Shown here: in pieces, positions 24,130-36,394 of the stretch | Layout of the letters: each line of letters opens with the position of its first letter | Position numbering within the stretch: the first letter of the stretch is position 1 | NCBI GenBank assembly: GCA_947179485.1 | Contig: OX359246.1 | Location: 60,429,632-60,493,631 of the forward strand | Source of the DNA: Allacma fusca | Lineage: Eukaryota > Arthropoda > Collembola > Symphypleona > Sminthuridae | Direction of reading: 5' to 3' | DNA length: 64,000 nt | The notes under the pieces: model-generated | What the model was told of the DNA's origin: nothing | The model's database searches: none | Seen by the model: the letters and a program-made list of their open reading frames with translations, nothing else | Program-made: the position numbers and the translations under genes

Positions 24130-25200
24130 AATTATAGATGTGAAGCACTACAGGAGAAAATAATAGGTTTGTTATGATAACACGTGTGGTTCCTTTTAAT
24201 TTTAATAACTTCGGGTTGCCGCGTTGCCCGAAGATATTGAGGAAACGTACTTGTCATTTCCTCCATATTGGAAGATATTTCACCAACACGAAGATTTTTA
24301 ATCATAATTCACGTTGTACGTTGCATCTATAAGGGGTTCGTGGAAGCGCTGCAATTATCCAAATCATGTGGATTAGTAATTACTATATCCTCACTGCAGA
24401 AAAACGAGCTTTTATTTAAAGCAAAACGAACCAGGTGAAATCTTTTAAATATAAAATGGATGTTATAAATCATTTTTATATGACTAATTTGAAATGCAAA
24501 TTATGCTAAAAGCATTTTTATTTTTATACAAAATTTAGGGGGAAATATTTATTTAAACTCTAGATATATATAAAATTTATCCTGTGGTTCAGTACAATGC
24601 AAATCCCAGTCAGCATCTGAAAAATTTAGACAACTAACAATAAATGTTTTAGATTTGTTATTATAATAATAAAATGTCATAGTGTTAGACACGTCATAGT
24701 AGAGTTCTAAACGGTAAAAAGTGAAGAAGACTCTCGTGACCGGGGCGATCTGATGATTTTCGTCGTCTGTAGCTTGGAATTTTTTGTTATACTTGCTAAT
24801 ATTTTAAATAAGTAATAATTGTTTATAAATTATTATTAATTTATAAATGGTTAAATACAATTTCTACCACTCCAACCCGTACAAATATTATCGTGGACTT
24901 CCCGGCCTGCTCTCTGCCAGAGTAGAGCACTGGAATAGTTAAGTTGGAACAGTACAGTTATTAAATTCTCAATAAAACAAAAATAAATTAAGACTCCTAC
25001 ACACACATTCGGGAGGTAGGTATTTCCAGTTTTCATTTCATCCCCAAATTCTACACACTCGAAGTAGTTTAGGAATAAAATAAAATACATACATGCTTAT
25101 ACAAATATATCGTAAACTAAATTCATCCCAAAAACCAAATTTGAATCTCTAAAAATTGATATTTACTGCTTTTGATGGGAAGTCGGTTTTCAATTTTAGA
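24130..25200. other. Intergenic stretch, no gene seen
   Basis: AT-rich sequence without a supported gene, between the orphan promoter and the second copy of the segmental duplication. Confidence 0.35.
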
Positions 25201-25404
25201 AAAACTTTATGTTGAATTTTTTGCCCAGCGGAATGAAAAAAATTTTGCAAAAATCTGGAGAAAGTTCTACCTCTACGAAATGAGGATATTGTGTTTTTGA
25301 TAAACGCTGCTTCTTGATTCTACTTGAGCTACGAAGGAAGAAGAGACAAAGGTATTTGGGCACCATCTATATGCATGTATACGTATTTCTCAATTGTAAC
25401 AAAC

Positions 25405-25996
25405 TGAAACATATGGGTTTTTGGTTATTTTAGATTTAAATGTTCGGGGTTAATCCTTAGGATTTATACTGATGTAATTATGTTTTATAACCAAAGGAGC
25501 CGTTTCACGTAACTCCTAAAATCAGATGATTAAGTAACTCGCAAGTAAGGGGGTACTGTCTACGTGACAAGGGTGCTAAAGTGAAGTAATTATATGATTG
25601 TTTATGAAAAGTTGTAATAATGTAATATTGTATTGAGTTGGGTTATACTTTTGATTCTACTCAGGAATATTAGTTTATTAACTGTTTGGGATTATATTTC
25701 AGATCAAAATATATACTTTAACACGAGATCAAGATTCTCACTTGAATTCCAGAAAACAACTCTAGATCCAGATATCAACTCGAATCCCAAAGACCAACTG
25801 CCTCTCTCATTCCTCTCTCCCAGGACGCTTGGCGTCCTTTTTCTAATCTCAAGTTCCAACTCATCACATATGAGTTATCATAGATCCTTGAGGATATTTA
25901 CCATATCTAATCTTAAATATTATTTAAATTATGTTCCTTAGGAACTTATCATCTAATTCTTATTTTCTAAATTCATCTAATTCTATATTCGTGACA
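25405..25996. mobile_element. Probable solo LTR, 592 bp
   Basis: The segment begins TG and ends CA and is flanked by a 4-bp direct repeat AAAC at 25401-25404 and 25997-26000. Copy 1 of the surrounding duplication (near 15447) reads straight through (AACAAACTGTGTAG), so this is a clean insertion. TG...CA ends with a 4-bp duplication fit an LTR of the Gypsy or BEL/Pao groups. No internal retroviral genes are present, so it is a fossil single LTR. It is younger than the segmental duplication. Confidence 0.65.
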
Positions 25997-26530
25997 AAAC
26001 TGTGTAGCCCTTAATTTTTATTTAGTATTTCTGCAAAGCTCATTAAATTCCTATAACACGGAGGCTTGATTCCGATAACTCCACTTATGTATATACTTCG
26101 TATAAGCAAGTTGACGATCTAACACACTCCGAATTAGGAACGATTCAATCGTGGGAGTATTTCGTCACGAAATAATTCATTTAAAAATCATTGGAGGGCC
26201 GAGTGAACCAACCGGTTGAATAATTCGTGTTAGTACATGTACATTCTATAGTTGAATGGAAATTGAAAACTAATAATAATAGTTGGAAGTGCTTAATTAA
26301 AAGTGTATCTATGTATACATAGACATATACCAAGCAAGACAATTCCCTTACTATTAAGTACAATCAAGGAACATATGTATGTACTGTTATATGATGATGT
26401 ATGTAAGACGGATTCCACACCTTCAGAAAATACTGACATGGGTTCAGGAGGAAACTCATTCGTAGCAAATGCTCCTTAAAACGCAAGAAGTCTCGGTATG
26501 CACAAGTTTTAATATTTCTTGTTAGTTCTT

Positions 26531-26930
26531 GTTTTTTACTTACTTTACGGGAAAACCTTACTAACTATGATAGTCCCTGTACTACTGCCAACGTATGACA
26601 GTCCTATTATATACTTCTGTAATTATATTATACCGTTGGTAAACTTACTACCAATATGACTCTCACACACAGATTGACTCCTATAAATTTTTTTATTCAA
26701 TTCCATCATGTACTCTTTACTACGCCCTCAGAAGCCAGGATAGAAGCAGCATGTCTAAAGCCAATGCTTACAAATCTAGATGGGGAAGATTGCGACATCC
26801 AAATTCAACTGGAGAATACAATTCAGTCATTTTTCATGCCCAAATCTTACTTTGCATTGTTTCCCAGCTTTTCGCCAAGGATTAATTACCTTAAAAAGGG
26901 AACAAGGAAATTATTCCAGAAACAATTTCC
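26531..26930 (+). pseudogene. Elongase pseudogene, copy 2
   Basis: Sister of the pseudogene at 16671-17066, sharing the same deletion across the exon 2/3 junction. Exon-3 similarity reads QLENTIQSFFMPKSYFALFP. A further 6-bp insertion duplicates the codons before QLENT. The shared deletion shows the gene was already dead before the block was duplicated. Confidence 0.8.
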
Positions 26931-27162
26931 AGAATTTGTGGAACATCTTGAATATTGGAGAAATTTTGGTTATTATATGAGTAATTTTTATAGGGAAATG
27001 ACTTATAAGGTTGCACTACACAGAAACCAATTTGTAAAATATCGTTTTTATGAGAACACAATTTGTTGCTTAAACGATAGTGGCGTGAGGGGCTCTAAGA
27101 TCTAAATAATTATTAATCATTAATAATTCATTTTAGAGACTTCCGACCAGCTAACCCTCACC

Positions 27163-27755
27163 TTAGGCTTCCATCTGACCGGATAAATCGAATATCCGAT
27201 CCTTAACGGTCGAATCGGATAAAAATTTTATTCATCCGTATCCGATCCGACCCGCGGATATCCGAAATTATCCGAATTGATACCATTGGATGATGAAAAA
27301 AAGTATTAGGAATTTTCACTGCAAAAATGCATTGGTTTTTTGCTACATCACAATATTAATCATTTTTGCATACATTACGTACAAACTGAAGACAAACTTT
27401 ACAAACACCGCTGTAAATTTGAAGCACAGAATAGAGAAGAAAACACGTAAAAAGCGGGACAGTTACTCTTTGGACAAATTGTTATTGCACACTTCGTTCT
27501 TATTGGTCGCTCGAACGCGGTAAAAATTTGATTTTCGGATATCCGTCGGATTATCCGATATTTATTATTTGTAATCCGAACCGATCGGATAAAGTCGTTT
27601 CCAAATCCGATCCGATCCGAATCCGATGACCGGGTAAGGGGTACGTATCCGATCCGATCGGATTGTATTCGGATCTGATAAGTAGTATTTCCGATCCGAA
27701 ATTTCGGATATTCGATCTTCGGATATCCGCGGATCATCCGATCGGATGGAAGCCT
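27163..27755. mobile_element. hAT-like element with ATCCGAT repeats
   Basis: Inverted ends share GGCTTCCATC (left TTAGGCTTCCATC, right TAAGGCTTCCATC as reverse complement). The ends are dense in GGATATCCGATCCGA-type repeats. The flanks match two halves of a continuous sequence on the minus strand at ~17940, so it is a real insertion. The flanking ACCCT strings (ACCCTCAC, ACCCTGGC) are a diverged target duplication. No transposase is present. Confidence 0.72.
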
Positions 27756-27759
27756 TACC

Positions 27760-28690
27760 CTGGCCGAACATACGTTGATTTTTCCTGTTTAGACTTCGGA
27801 TCATGCTGTAAGACTCTGCTATATCTGTACCACGCTCCTGGGTTAATGAAGGATTGGAAGATACTTCTTGTTTGTAGGTACTATCGAACAAGGAGAGGAT
27901 TTCTTGCAGGATTTTCTCATGGAAGTTTTTTGGTACTTTTCTGTAAATGGTGAATTTGTGGACACGAGCCTGGAAACCTGTGTCTTGTATTGCTTCAGGG
28001 CAACTTCGATTGTGTGTTTCCCGATCCATTCTTGAATTAACTTCAAGCTAATTTCTGGCAAATACCCTGGGTCTCCTTCCGCCATATCCGGAGTAATAAT
28101 AATTTTTGGGTTCTGTTGTGCTGCGTTCTCAAGGGCAAAAGTTTCCAAAAATTTTTGCCGAGGTGATTGTGGCTCAACGGAAGAACTTCTTTCCATGATT
28201 CAGTTACTCAACTCATTGACTGAAAGACTTTATTGACACTGCTTCTCAATAGAGGTAGCACTAATTAGTATAATTTATGACTTATAAAGATGATTATTAT
28301 AAATTAATGCACTGTTCTTAAGAACTAAAGATACTATTTCTTCAATAACTTTCATTGGTATCCTAAATCGTTTTAGGAATATTTCATTCCATTATTTTAA
28401 AACATACTTATACATGTCTCAATTTTTAGAAATGATAAGCGTGGACTTACAGTTAAGTCAACAATCAATACCCATAAGGTCATATCCGTCAATTGAGTAG
28501 AGCAGAGTCGGAGTTTCGTCTGGGATAGTCTCATTATGATTTTTAATTTCCAAAATATAGTTTTTAAATTACTATGCTGACGATATGAAATTTGGCGAAA
28601 ATGCTTTTGTACATGCGAGTTGTACATTCTACTCCTTGTTTTCTAAAACTTTGCCACATGTTTTGACATCCTATATTCAAGTTTCTAATC
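27760..28690. other. Unassigned stretch
   Basis: Minus-strand open frames here (for example one beginning MERSSSVEPQSPRQKF at 28196) are not supported: the part with a paralogue at 17880-17945 does not keep one reading frame. AT-rich intergenic sequence fills the remainder. Confidence 0.3.
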
Positions 28691-29434
28691 GGAACTAGAG
28701 TTGGACTAGAACGGGCTCAATAACGGGCTGGACATCTGGCCAGCCCAACCCGTACGGGCATTTAACCTAAAATTTAAAATTTAACCTCACGGGCACGGGG
28801 GATTACGGGTTAATTATTATATAGTTCACTGGACACGGGTAAGCACAGGCTTTACTTTTTTGGATCTCTTACCAGCACGGCTGGGCAGTCCTTAAATTTC
28901 TGATGGGTACTACTAAATACCGCCCGCCCGCGTTTCCGATGTAGATTTTCATGGAGTATTTTTGGTCTGAGAGTTAACAGCTGTACGTAAGCATGCCACA
29001 CGCATTCGTGTGTATTTTAAATATTTGCCACATATTTCTTGCCATCTACCGCATGTGCGATTGGTTTCCTAATAAAAAGTTGACAATTTAATTGTATGTA
29101 CTGATAAAAACGACGAAATTGCCACTCCAAAAATACACCCAACGTTACTTTGCGTATTGAAGCTCGATATGTTTGGAAATATTGACCAAGTAAAAAGAAG
29201 ATCTGTTATTAAATTTACGGTCGGAATGACATTGCATTACAGAAGAACTTGTTCCATTTGGTGCTGTGAATGTGAAAGGTGCTCTGTGTTTGTGCTCGCT
29301 TATCTACAATCTCAAGTGCAAGTTAGTGTTGAGCTGTATATATTGCCTCCTTGCTATCCTACTTTACATACCATCCTACCTACACTGATCCTTTGCTCCT
29401 GTGAACGTAGGGAATCTGCTGTAGCTACAATAAC

Positions 29435-30154
29435 ATGGATCTGACGGATGTAAAAACCATGTGCGAATCATTGGGGATCCCAGCTGTAGACTCGGATGCG
29501 CCATTATCAGCCTCGCTATTCCTCGCCGTGATGAGCAGAATAAATATTAACAACAACAACACCCTGATGAAAGTTGAGGAGCTCGAAACTCGCGTGAACA
29601 TCCTGGAAGGGTTTAAAGGATCATACGACGAATACACCGACAGCGTAGACTTCCGAATGGAAAAGATGCAGAAAAGGCTTGACATACTCGAAACGGACAT
29701 CCGAAAAAAGTCAATTGTCATTGGCGGACTAAGCTGTGGGGGCAGGTCATGCAGTGAAACTGTCAACAAGTTCTTCATGGAAACCTTCAAACTCCAGCTT
29801 CCCTTTGAAAAGGCCTTCCCACTACAACCGGCAGGGAAACGAAAGCACCAAAGCCACCCGCCCTTGATCAAGGTCACCTTCAGAGACCCGGAATCTAAGT
29901 CAATGCTATACAAATGCACACACAAACTCCGTGACTCAGATATCTACATTCGAGATGACTTCACTCCTGAGGAAAGAGAGAAAAGAAAGCTGTTGTCAAT
30001 GGAAATGAAAAAAGCAAAAGACGCGGGCAAGGATGCGAAACTAAAAGGAACAACCCTGATCATCAGTGGAACAAGATACATCATTCAGAATGGCAAAATC
30101 AGGCCAATACGTTCCAAAGCCCCAACTCCGAGTAAAATGGACACTGGAGAATAG
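29435..30154 (+). CDS. LINE ORF1 protein (239 aa)
   Basis: An L1-ORF1p-like layout: an N-terminal region, a coiled coil at about residues 42-95 (KVEELETRVNILEGF, then MEKMQKRLDILETDI), an RRM-like part starting IVIGGL near 100 and including PLIKVTFRDPESKSMLY, and a C-terminal domain with IYIRDDFTPEEREKRKLL, typical of the type II ORF1 proteins of animal LINEs. It binds element RNA and acts as a chaperone in the family. The frame is complete. ORF2 begins close behind its stop, in another frame. Confidence 0.8.
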   Translation: MDLTDVKTMCESLGIPAVDSDAPLSASLFLAVMSRININNNNTLMKVEELETRVNILEGFKGSYDEYTDSVDFRMEKMQKRLDILETDIRKKSIVIGGLSCGGRSCSETVNKFFMETFKLQLPFEKAFPLQPAGKRKHQSHPPLIKVTFRDPESKSMLYKCTHKLRDSDIYIRDDFTPEEREKRKLLSMEMKKAKDAGKDAKLKGTTLIISGTRYIIQNGKIRPIRSKAPTPSKMDTGE

Positions 30155-30226
30155 CATACTGCGTCTACAACACAAACTCTCATACCTGTACATACAACCT
30201 TTCATACCCTACCCTCTCCTCTAAGC

Positions 30227-33200
30227 ATTATATACTGGAACTCGACAGGCTATACTAAATTCACTCAACTGGACTACTCAGCCGCTCAAATATTTAACGA
30301 TCATGACTTCGTCTGCCTTTGTGAAACATGGCTGACCTCTGACAAGGTCGACCTACCTAGCATGTATGAAAATTTCGACAAAGTAACACAACCTGCAATA
30401 AAGAGCAAAGAAAAAGGTCGACCTAGTGGAGGTCTGTGCATTTTATTCAAAAAGGACTACACCATAGTAAAGACACTCTGTGCATCTCAGTGGTGGGTTA
30501 TAATACTTTTTAGGAATACTCAAACAAACAATCTGAACATTATAGGAAACGTGTATATTAGCCCAGATATCAGCAAAAGTAAAGAAATATGGTTAATGCT
30601 CGAAGAGGAGCTCACAAATATAGCACTACAGTATGGACATATACCATTGTTCTTAGGAGGCGACTTTAATGTAAGATTGGGAAACCTTGGAACACTAGAT
30701 TTACAGTGCATTGAAAATGAAGCCCTAAGTGCAAACCGACAGAACTATGATAAGACTGAATCCAAACTAGCAAGATATGTAGACGACCTATTTGAAGGAG
30801 CTGGCCTCATTCTAATGAATGGAAGATGCGAAGGTGATAACCCAGGTAGTTTTACCTTCTTGGGAGCAAATGGCATGAGCACAATCGATTATATCTGGTG
30901 CAATATTAACGCTGCTAACTCCGTACAGCAATTGAAAGTCATCGACCTTCCATGTCATGAACATCAGCCAGTAAGTGTAAATATCCGTACTATACCTCGG
31001 ACTGTCCACACAGTGGCCAAATCAAAACTTCGCTGGCGCCCGGAGTACGCAAACGAATTCATCCAGCAAATATCAGCCGCACATACGCAAAACGTAGAGA
31101 CACTGACACTCGAGGAAATGGAAAATTTCCTGAACACCTCAATACACAAGGCGGCACATGCAACCGGTATGACTCAAACAATAAAAGCAAAAATAAGCAT
31201 TAGCATGCCTTGGTTTAACAGTAACTGTGTAGCTGCCAAACAAAGAGTAAAGCGGGCGTATAAAGAACTACGAAGAAAGGGCTACCCCAGCGATCTTAGA
31301 AGCATATTTGTGAAGGCCCGAAAGGATTACCGAGCAATAGTGAAGGAAACAAAGTCCAAATACATAGAAAGCATCAAAACAGAGCTTAGGGAGGTCAAAA
31401 ACAGCCCAGCATTCTGGAAAACTGTCGCGAGGCTTAGGAAAAAAGCCCCAAAAATAGAGAATAGTATTACCGGAGAACAGTGGGAAGATCATTTCAGAAA
31501 ACTAATGGGTCACAAACGAACCCCGGAGGACATACCATTTCATGATTGTCGTCACCCTACACTAGATGCCAGGATTACCCTACAGGAATGCCTACAAGCA
31601 CGAAAGAAATTGAGAAATGGAAAAAGCCCTGGTCTAGACGGGATCAGTAACGAATTTCTAAAGGCGCTTCCCGACAGCATAGTACAACTCATTTTGAAGA
31701 TTTTTAATGCCGTACTTGAAGGTGCGAAGCCACCAAGCTCATGGGGAGACATAGAAATTGTCATGCTGCATAAAAAAGGAAGCAGAAGCGATCCTAGTAA
31801 CTACCGTGGCATCTCCCTGATAAGTACACAATGCAAATGGTTTACACAGATTTTACTGGACAGACTCAACAATTGGTGCGAGGCGAGCAAAGTGCTATGT
31901 GAAACACAAGCGGGGTTTCGGAAAAAACGAGGATGTGAAGATCTACTTTTCACTTTGAGCTCAATTGTGAATGACTTCCTTAGCCGAAATACAAACCTGT
32001 ATGTTGCATACGTGGATTATGAAAAAGCGTTCGACTCGGTCGAACACAATCTACTATGGCAAAAACTCTGACATTGGTGTAAGTGGACAAGTGACTAGAG
32101 TAATACGAAATCTGTACAACCAAGCTCGGGCTGTCGTCAGACTGTCTAGTGGTCATAGTAGCAAAACGAGTATAAATTGTGGAGTACTACAAGGAGAACT
32201 GCTCTCACCCTTGCTTTTTAATATATTTACAAATGATTTTGAAAATTTCTTCGCAGAGCACTCTGCCATCCCTATCAAACTATCAAGCATCACTCGAATC
32301 AACTCCCTCAGATATGCAGACGACACTGTCATACTTGCACACGATCCGGGAAGTCTCAAACGAAAGCTTGAAATACTCAGACTCTACTGTTCAGCCAGCA
32401 AACTGCGGGTCAACGTCGCAAAAACAAAAATCATGATTTTCTCGAAATCTGGCAGACGGCATTACTCGTACAAATGGCGGTACAACGGGGAACCAATAGA
32501 AAATGTCAAGCAGTTCACTTATCTCGGAATTACTCTGTGCTCTAACGGGTCATTTAAGGCAGCGGCTAAACACGCTGTTAATAAAGGCAAATCTGCGATG
32601 AGTGCGAGCTGGAACCTTGTATGCGGGAATGTGACAGACTCATGGATGGCCAGACAGAAACTATACAACTCACTTATAAAATCAGTCTCTATGTATGGGG
32701 CAGGGATTTGGGGACTACAATGCGCAGACATTCTAGAATCACTGCAACAATTCTTCCTGAAGAATCTCCTCAATCTGGCCAACTGTACACCACGATATAT
32801 AGTGAGACTGGAGAGTGGACAAGTTCATATGAAATACAACGCCGTACAAATAACCCTCCAGCTATGGTGCCGGATACTGAAGATGGAGGATGACAGATTG
32901 GCAAAGGTCTGCTATATGAAGTCTCAATCACGCCCCAGCTCATGGTCAACCATGGTAAAAACCCTACTGGATTCCCTGGGTTACTCCTTTCTTTGGCTGG
33001 AACAAAACCCAGCGCTCACACACATGTTTATGAAGAATGTTATGAACACACTAAAAGACACCCTGCGACAAGGCGACCTAGAAAGAGCCAACATATCGTC
33101 CTACAATACCATATATGAAAAATACAAGACTGATCAAGGTTGTGAAGCCTACCTGCTCCAGATGTCACCACTATTTGTCAAAAGGCTTATTGCTCAGTTT

Positions 33201-33509
33201 AGAACTGCGTCAAACCAATCACACCTACCCCAACGCTTTAAATTCTCCTCAATGGTATATAAATTCTACCCGGATAGTTTTTGCTCTATTTGTAATAAGT
33301 ATGAATATGATGATATCTATCACTTTATGTTCTCTTGTTCCATCTTCTCCCCAATCCGAAATCCTTACATGGGAAATCTAAACCTCCAAGCCATTAATCC
33401 AAGAAACTGGCTATCTTTCCTAAAACTTAATAATAAGAAATCGTGTAACATGATTGCTAGATACATACGTGCAGCCCTCCTTGAAAGAGCGTGGACAAGA
33501 AACGAATGA
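30227..33509 (+). pseudogene. LINE ORF2: endonuclease and reverse transcriptase, one frameshift
   Basis: The N-terminal apurinic-type endonuclease is recognisable from IIYWNSTGYTKF (from about 30220), CETWLTS, FLGGDFNVRLG and STIDYIWCN. The reverse transcriptase follows: RNGKSPGLDGISNEFLKALP, NYRGISLIS, QAGFRKKRGCEDL and YVDYEKAFDSVEHNLLWQKL. Near 32065-32072 the frame breaks (one base lost) and continues in another frame with GVLQGELLSPLLFNIF and the catalytic LRYADDTVILA. The C-terminus has a Cys/His cluster, CSICNKYEYDDIYHFMFSC, typical of many LINE ORF2 tails. The start is uncertain because the frame is open into the end of ORF1. The clade is not settled; it is an APE-type LINE of the Jockey/CR1 range. 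Confidence 0.85.
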
Positions 33510-34301
33510 TATAATATACCAATTAAGAACTACTGTAAAAACAAAAACAAAAAAAAATGTTTGAGTATTATCGAAATTAGCATAGGATATCTTGTGTTGT
33601 AGACAATTTGTCACGAATAACACTAATAAATACATACATACAGAAGAACTGTGCTCTGTGCCTTGTTATCTATGTGTGTGTGGTTTGTTCCCTTTGAAGT
33701 GTGTGTATAGAAGGACTCAGCTTGATACACGTGCTTGTTCGTAAATATAAAAACTTCTCAGAATTTGTTCTCTGCTCAATCTAAAAAAATTAGAATTAAT
33801 TTAATCTAATAAATGCTCCGCTTCACAAGGGTCCAGCTGTCTATTGGATGCCGGACGCTCTGCTCGATCTGTCGGATCACTTGACTCTTGGCCATAAAAT
33901 AAAGCAATCGTTTAAATCAATGCAAACAACATGAAATGATTTATTTATGTTTTTAATTCTACCTAGTTACTCCGATTTTGATAATTAAAAACGTGAAGGC
34001 ATAATAATTATTGTTTATTTGGTTATTCTTACCAGGGGGTACCCTCAAATGCCTCCAGGAGGGTATAGTCAGGTTTCGTTAGTTTATTGCTATGAACGGG
34101 CGGGAATTTTTTTTGACACATTGAAAGTAACGGGCGGGTAAAAATATAGGTACTTCTGCAGGACGCGGGCCGCGGGCGGGCTGGGATAAAATTTTAACAG
34201 GTCTTTTACGGGCATCGGGCGAAAACATTTTCCAAAGGTCTCAACTCTAATCGGTACTATCCGCCCATAAAAGAAACCCATAAACTTTCTTTATCATATC
34301 G

Positions 34302-35921
34302 TCAACAGAAATTTTGTTTAGGACATTTAGGGTCAGAAAACGACAGAAATAATATATTTGTGCATTTTGAGAATGAATAAAATATGCCCACTCTCACACT
34401 CAATGGCCGGCAGGAAATAATTCGTCTTCTGACTTGCTTCCAACAATGACTCCCCTTCCATGACTCCAACCAATTTCTGGTTCTCCCAAAGGATTTTCCA
34501 ATCCGCCCATAACAGATGTAAGAATGACAAATGGAAACGACCATTGGAAACGGTATGGTGGCGTACGATACTGGATGCAAGGTACTGTGAAATTTAATGA
34601 CTCCGTAAGATGTCACCGTGAGCATGCCCGTTACTGTTAATTATTCCGCTACCCAAAACAAATGACTTGTAATATGATTAAAGTTTTTACAAAGGACTTC
34701 TAAACCCTTGTACGTTTGAATAACGACATGCGACTTCTGTAAAATATGTTTCTTCTCGAATGTATTGGTTCTTGTCTTGGGATCCAATTCACAAAAATAT
34801 TTCTTGAAACTGGGTCCGCTTTAAAATACACAACAAGTAGTACAATTTGCTATCACACATACTGTAGCCATAATTATACCTTGTAAAACAAAACAATATT
34901 ATAAAAATACGAAACACGCTTGAAAAAGAATCAAGATATTTTACAACCTTAGTGTATCAAGCCACGTCTCAGATTCCATTATCCAAAACACGATGAGACA
35001 TATGTAAAAGAATGTCATTGCCCAAGCATTGAGCCACATGATGTACTCATAAAGTCAAAATAGAAGCAACACCCACAATAGAAGTTCTTCACATTGGTCC
35101 AGCAGAGATGTAATGTACCGTGGGCTACAAGGAGACCCAACAATAAAAAATACAACGGCAATGGATTGGAACAGTGCTGTCGCATCAATGCATTTCATTA
35201 TCACACGAAATATTTTCCCACCCCGATCATTGCATTTCAAAAGGACCTCATATTCATATTCGGATGCCGCAAATACATTGAGCACTTTTCTGTATCGGAT
35301 TCTTGATCCGATTCAAAATTTTGAATTATATTACTTCCCTTAGGGTGTACTCACATAAAGCATGTTTTGTCCGTACACGTACAATTTTCCTCCGTTACCG
35401 AGAGACCTCTCACATAAGTTCAGACCGTATTTAATTACTTACGAAGTGTGAATGTGAGATGTCTGTTCGTAAGGTTGGAATGCTGTTTCCGTTTAGTTCC
35501 TTCCGTAATGCCGACAAAAATATTTACGGTTACGGAAGGAACACGTTTTATGTGAGTACACCCTTACCTGTAAGTTTTGGACTTTTGGAATGCAAGCAGA
35601 AGTTCAAAAAATTAGAAAATCTTTCAAGTAAATTCGAATATTAAGTTTGAAGTTAAAAACAAGGAGGTAATTAGCGACGAAAAAAGAATGGAGAATCTTG
35701 TCCACTGACGAATTGCTCATGTTCAGCGACTGATATAGTCGGATAAGGCTGAAAGCTGTTCCAACAAACCCAATGACGGGAAACATTTCCCAGAATTTTA
35801 ATCTATATTTTGAGGAGCAAGTACGAAGCCTATACTCATAAATCTCGTAAGGAGTAGCGAGAAAATAGTTGAGAATTTTTAAGGATTTTAAATAACAGGA
35901 AACTGTATTCTTGGTCAACAT
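34302..35921 (-). pseudogene. Gustatory-receptor-like pseudogene
   Basis: On the minus strand, a start MLTKNTVSCYLKSLKI parallels MLTKATLKGLDFYYKN of the intact receptor at 5299. The end, RRRIISCRPLSVRVGIFYSF, parallels CRAMRQLGARVGSVYMI. Between them LYEYIMWLNAWAMTFFYICL and ELDPKTRTNTFEKKHILQ lie in the expected order. In-frame stops occur at 35055-35057 and 34641-34643, and a 221-bp MITE is inserted at 35343-35563 near the exon 1/2 boundary. A dead member of the same chemoreceptor family, in the opposite orientation to the intact gene. Confidence 0.68.
35343..35563. mobile_element. PIF/Harbinger-type MITE, 221 bp
   Basis: Perfect 17-bp inverted ends GGGTGTACTCACATAAA and TTTATGTGAGTACACCC, flanked by TTA at 35340-35342 and 35564-35566. 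A TTA target duplication with GGG...CCC ends is the hallmark of Harbinger-derived MITEs (Tourist-like). There is no coding capacity. It lies inside the chemoreceptor pseudogene. Confidence 0.9.
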
Positions 35922-36394
35922 GATGGGAATTGTGCCTCCGGTGGGTACAATTTGAACAGTAGGACGCTTTTCAAGTACATGGATGTACTGATTTTTATGA
36001 ATTTTATTTGAGGGGTCACTGCTACTACGGAATTATTTCGGGTTAGTTCTCTAATAATTACATGTAACCAATTTGCAAGCTCCTAATTGTGGCAGTAGTT
36101 TACACGACATGGGGAAATTATCCATGCCAAGAACCCCATACGATGAGTCAAAGTATTTGGCTCCCCCCATGCCCATATAAGGAGCAAGGTTTAAAAATAT
36201 CTGATTCCCTCAATTTTTGTAGCGAATTCTCTACCGGATTTTTTACAAATTATTTCCAACCTGTAGCTCAATAATTGTGGACACAGTGGTGAAGGGAGTA
36301 AGTTAAAATGCTCAAAATAATCGACGTACGGACCAGCGGGATTGCTATGAAAAACAAAATAAATTTGTTAGAACTAAAGCGTACGTAATAAATA

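Larger units (their letters stand above)
25205..26940 (+). repeat. Segmental duplication, copy 2
   Basis: Direct repeat of 15252-17066. It continues from GCGGAATGAAAAAAATTTTG through AGTCTCGGTATGCACAAG to the elongase pseudogene, and is interrupted at 25405-25996 by an insertion absent from copy 1. Confidence 0.88.
29250..33639 (+). mobile_element. Non-LTR retrotransposon (LINE), nearly full length
   Basis: A 4.39-kb element with two ORFs, flanked by an 11-bp direct repeat ACAGAAGAACT at 29239-29249 and 33640-33650. It ends in an AT-rich tail (AATAAATACATACAT) rather than a long poly(A). ORF1 codes for a nucleic-acid-binding protein; ORF2 for endonuclease and reverse transcriptase. It is inserted inside the hAT-like element at 28696-34249. 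One frame break in ORF2 is the only clear damage, so it is young. Confidence 0.85.
28696..34249. mobile_element. hAT-like element with ACGGGC repeats, split by a LINE
   Basis: Termini TAGAGTTGGAC (left) and TAGAGTTGAGAC (right, reverse complement). Flanking 8-mers ATCGGAAC (28688-28695) and ATCGGTAC (34250-34257) match at 7 of 8. The left subterminal part has ACGGGCTGGAC and CCCGTACGGGCA repeats; the right part has AACGGGCGGG and ACGCGGGCCGCGGGCGGG, much richer in G+C than the surroundings. Without the LINE at 29250-33639 it is about 1.2 kb and carries no transposase. Confidence 0.78.

Noticed and set aside
24851-25090. A 79-codon minus-strand frame
   Set aside because: No motif, no splice context, and codons typical of random AT-rich sequence.
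27565-28196. Minus-strand frames starting MERSSSVEPQ and MDRETHNRSC
   Set aside because: One runs into the ATCCGAT element, and the paralogous copy at 17880-17945 does not preserve either frame.
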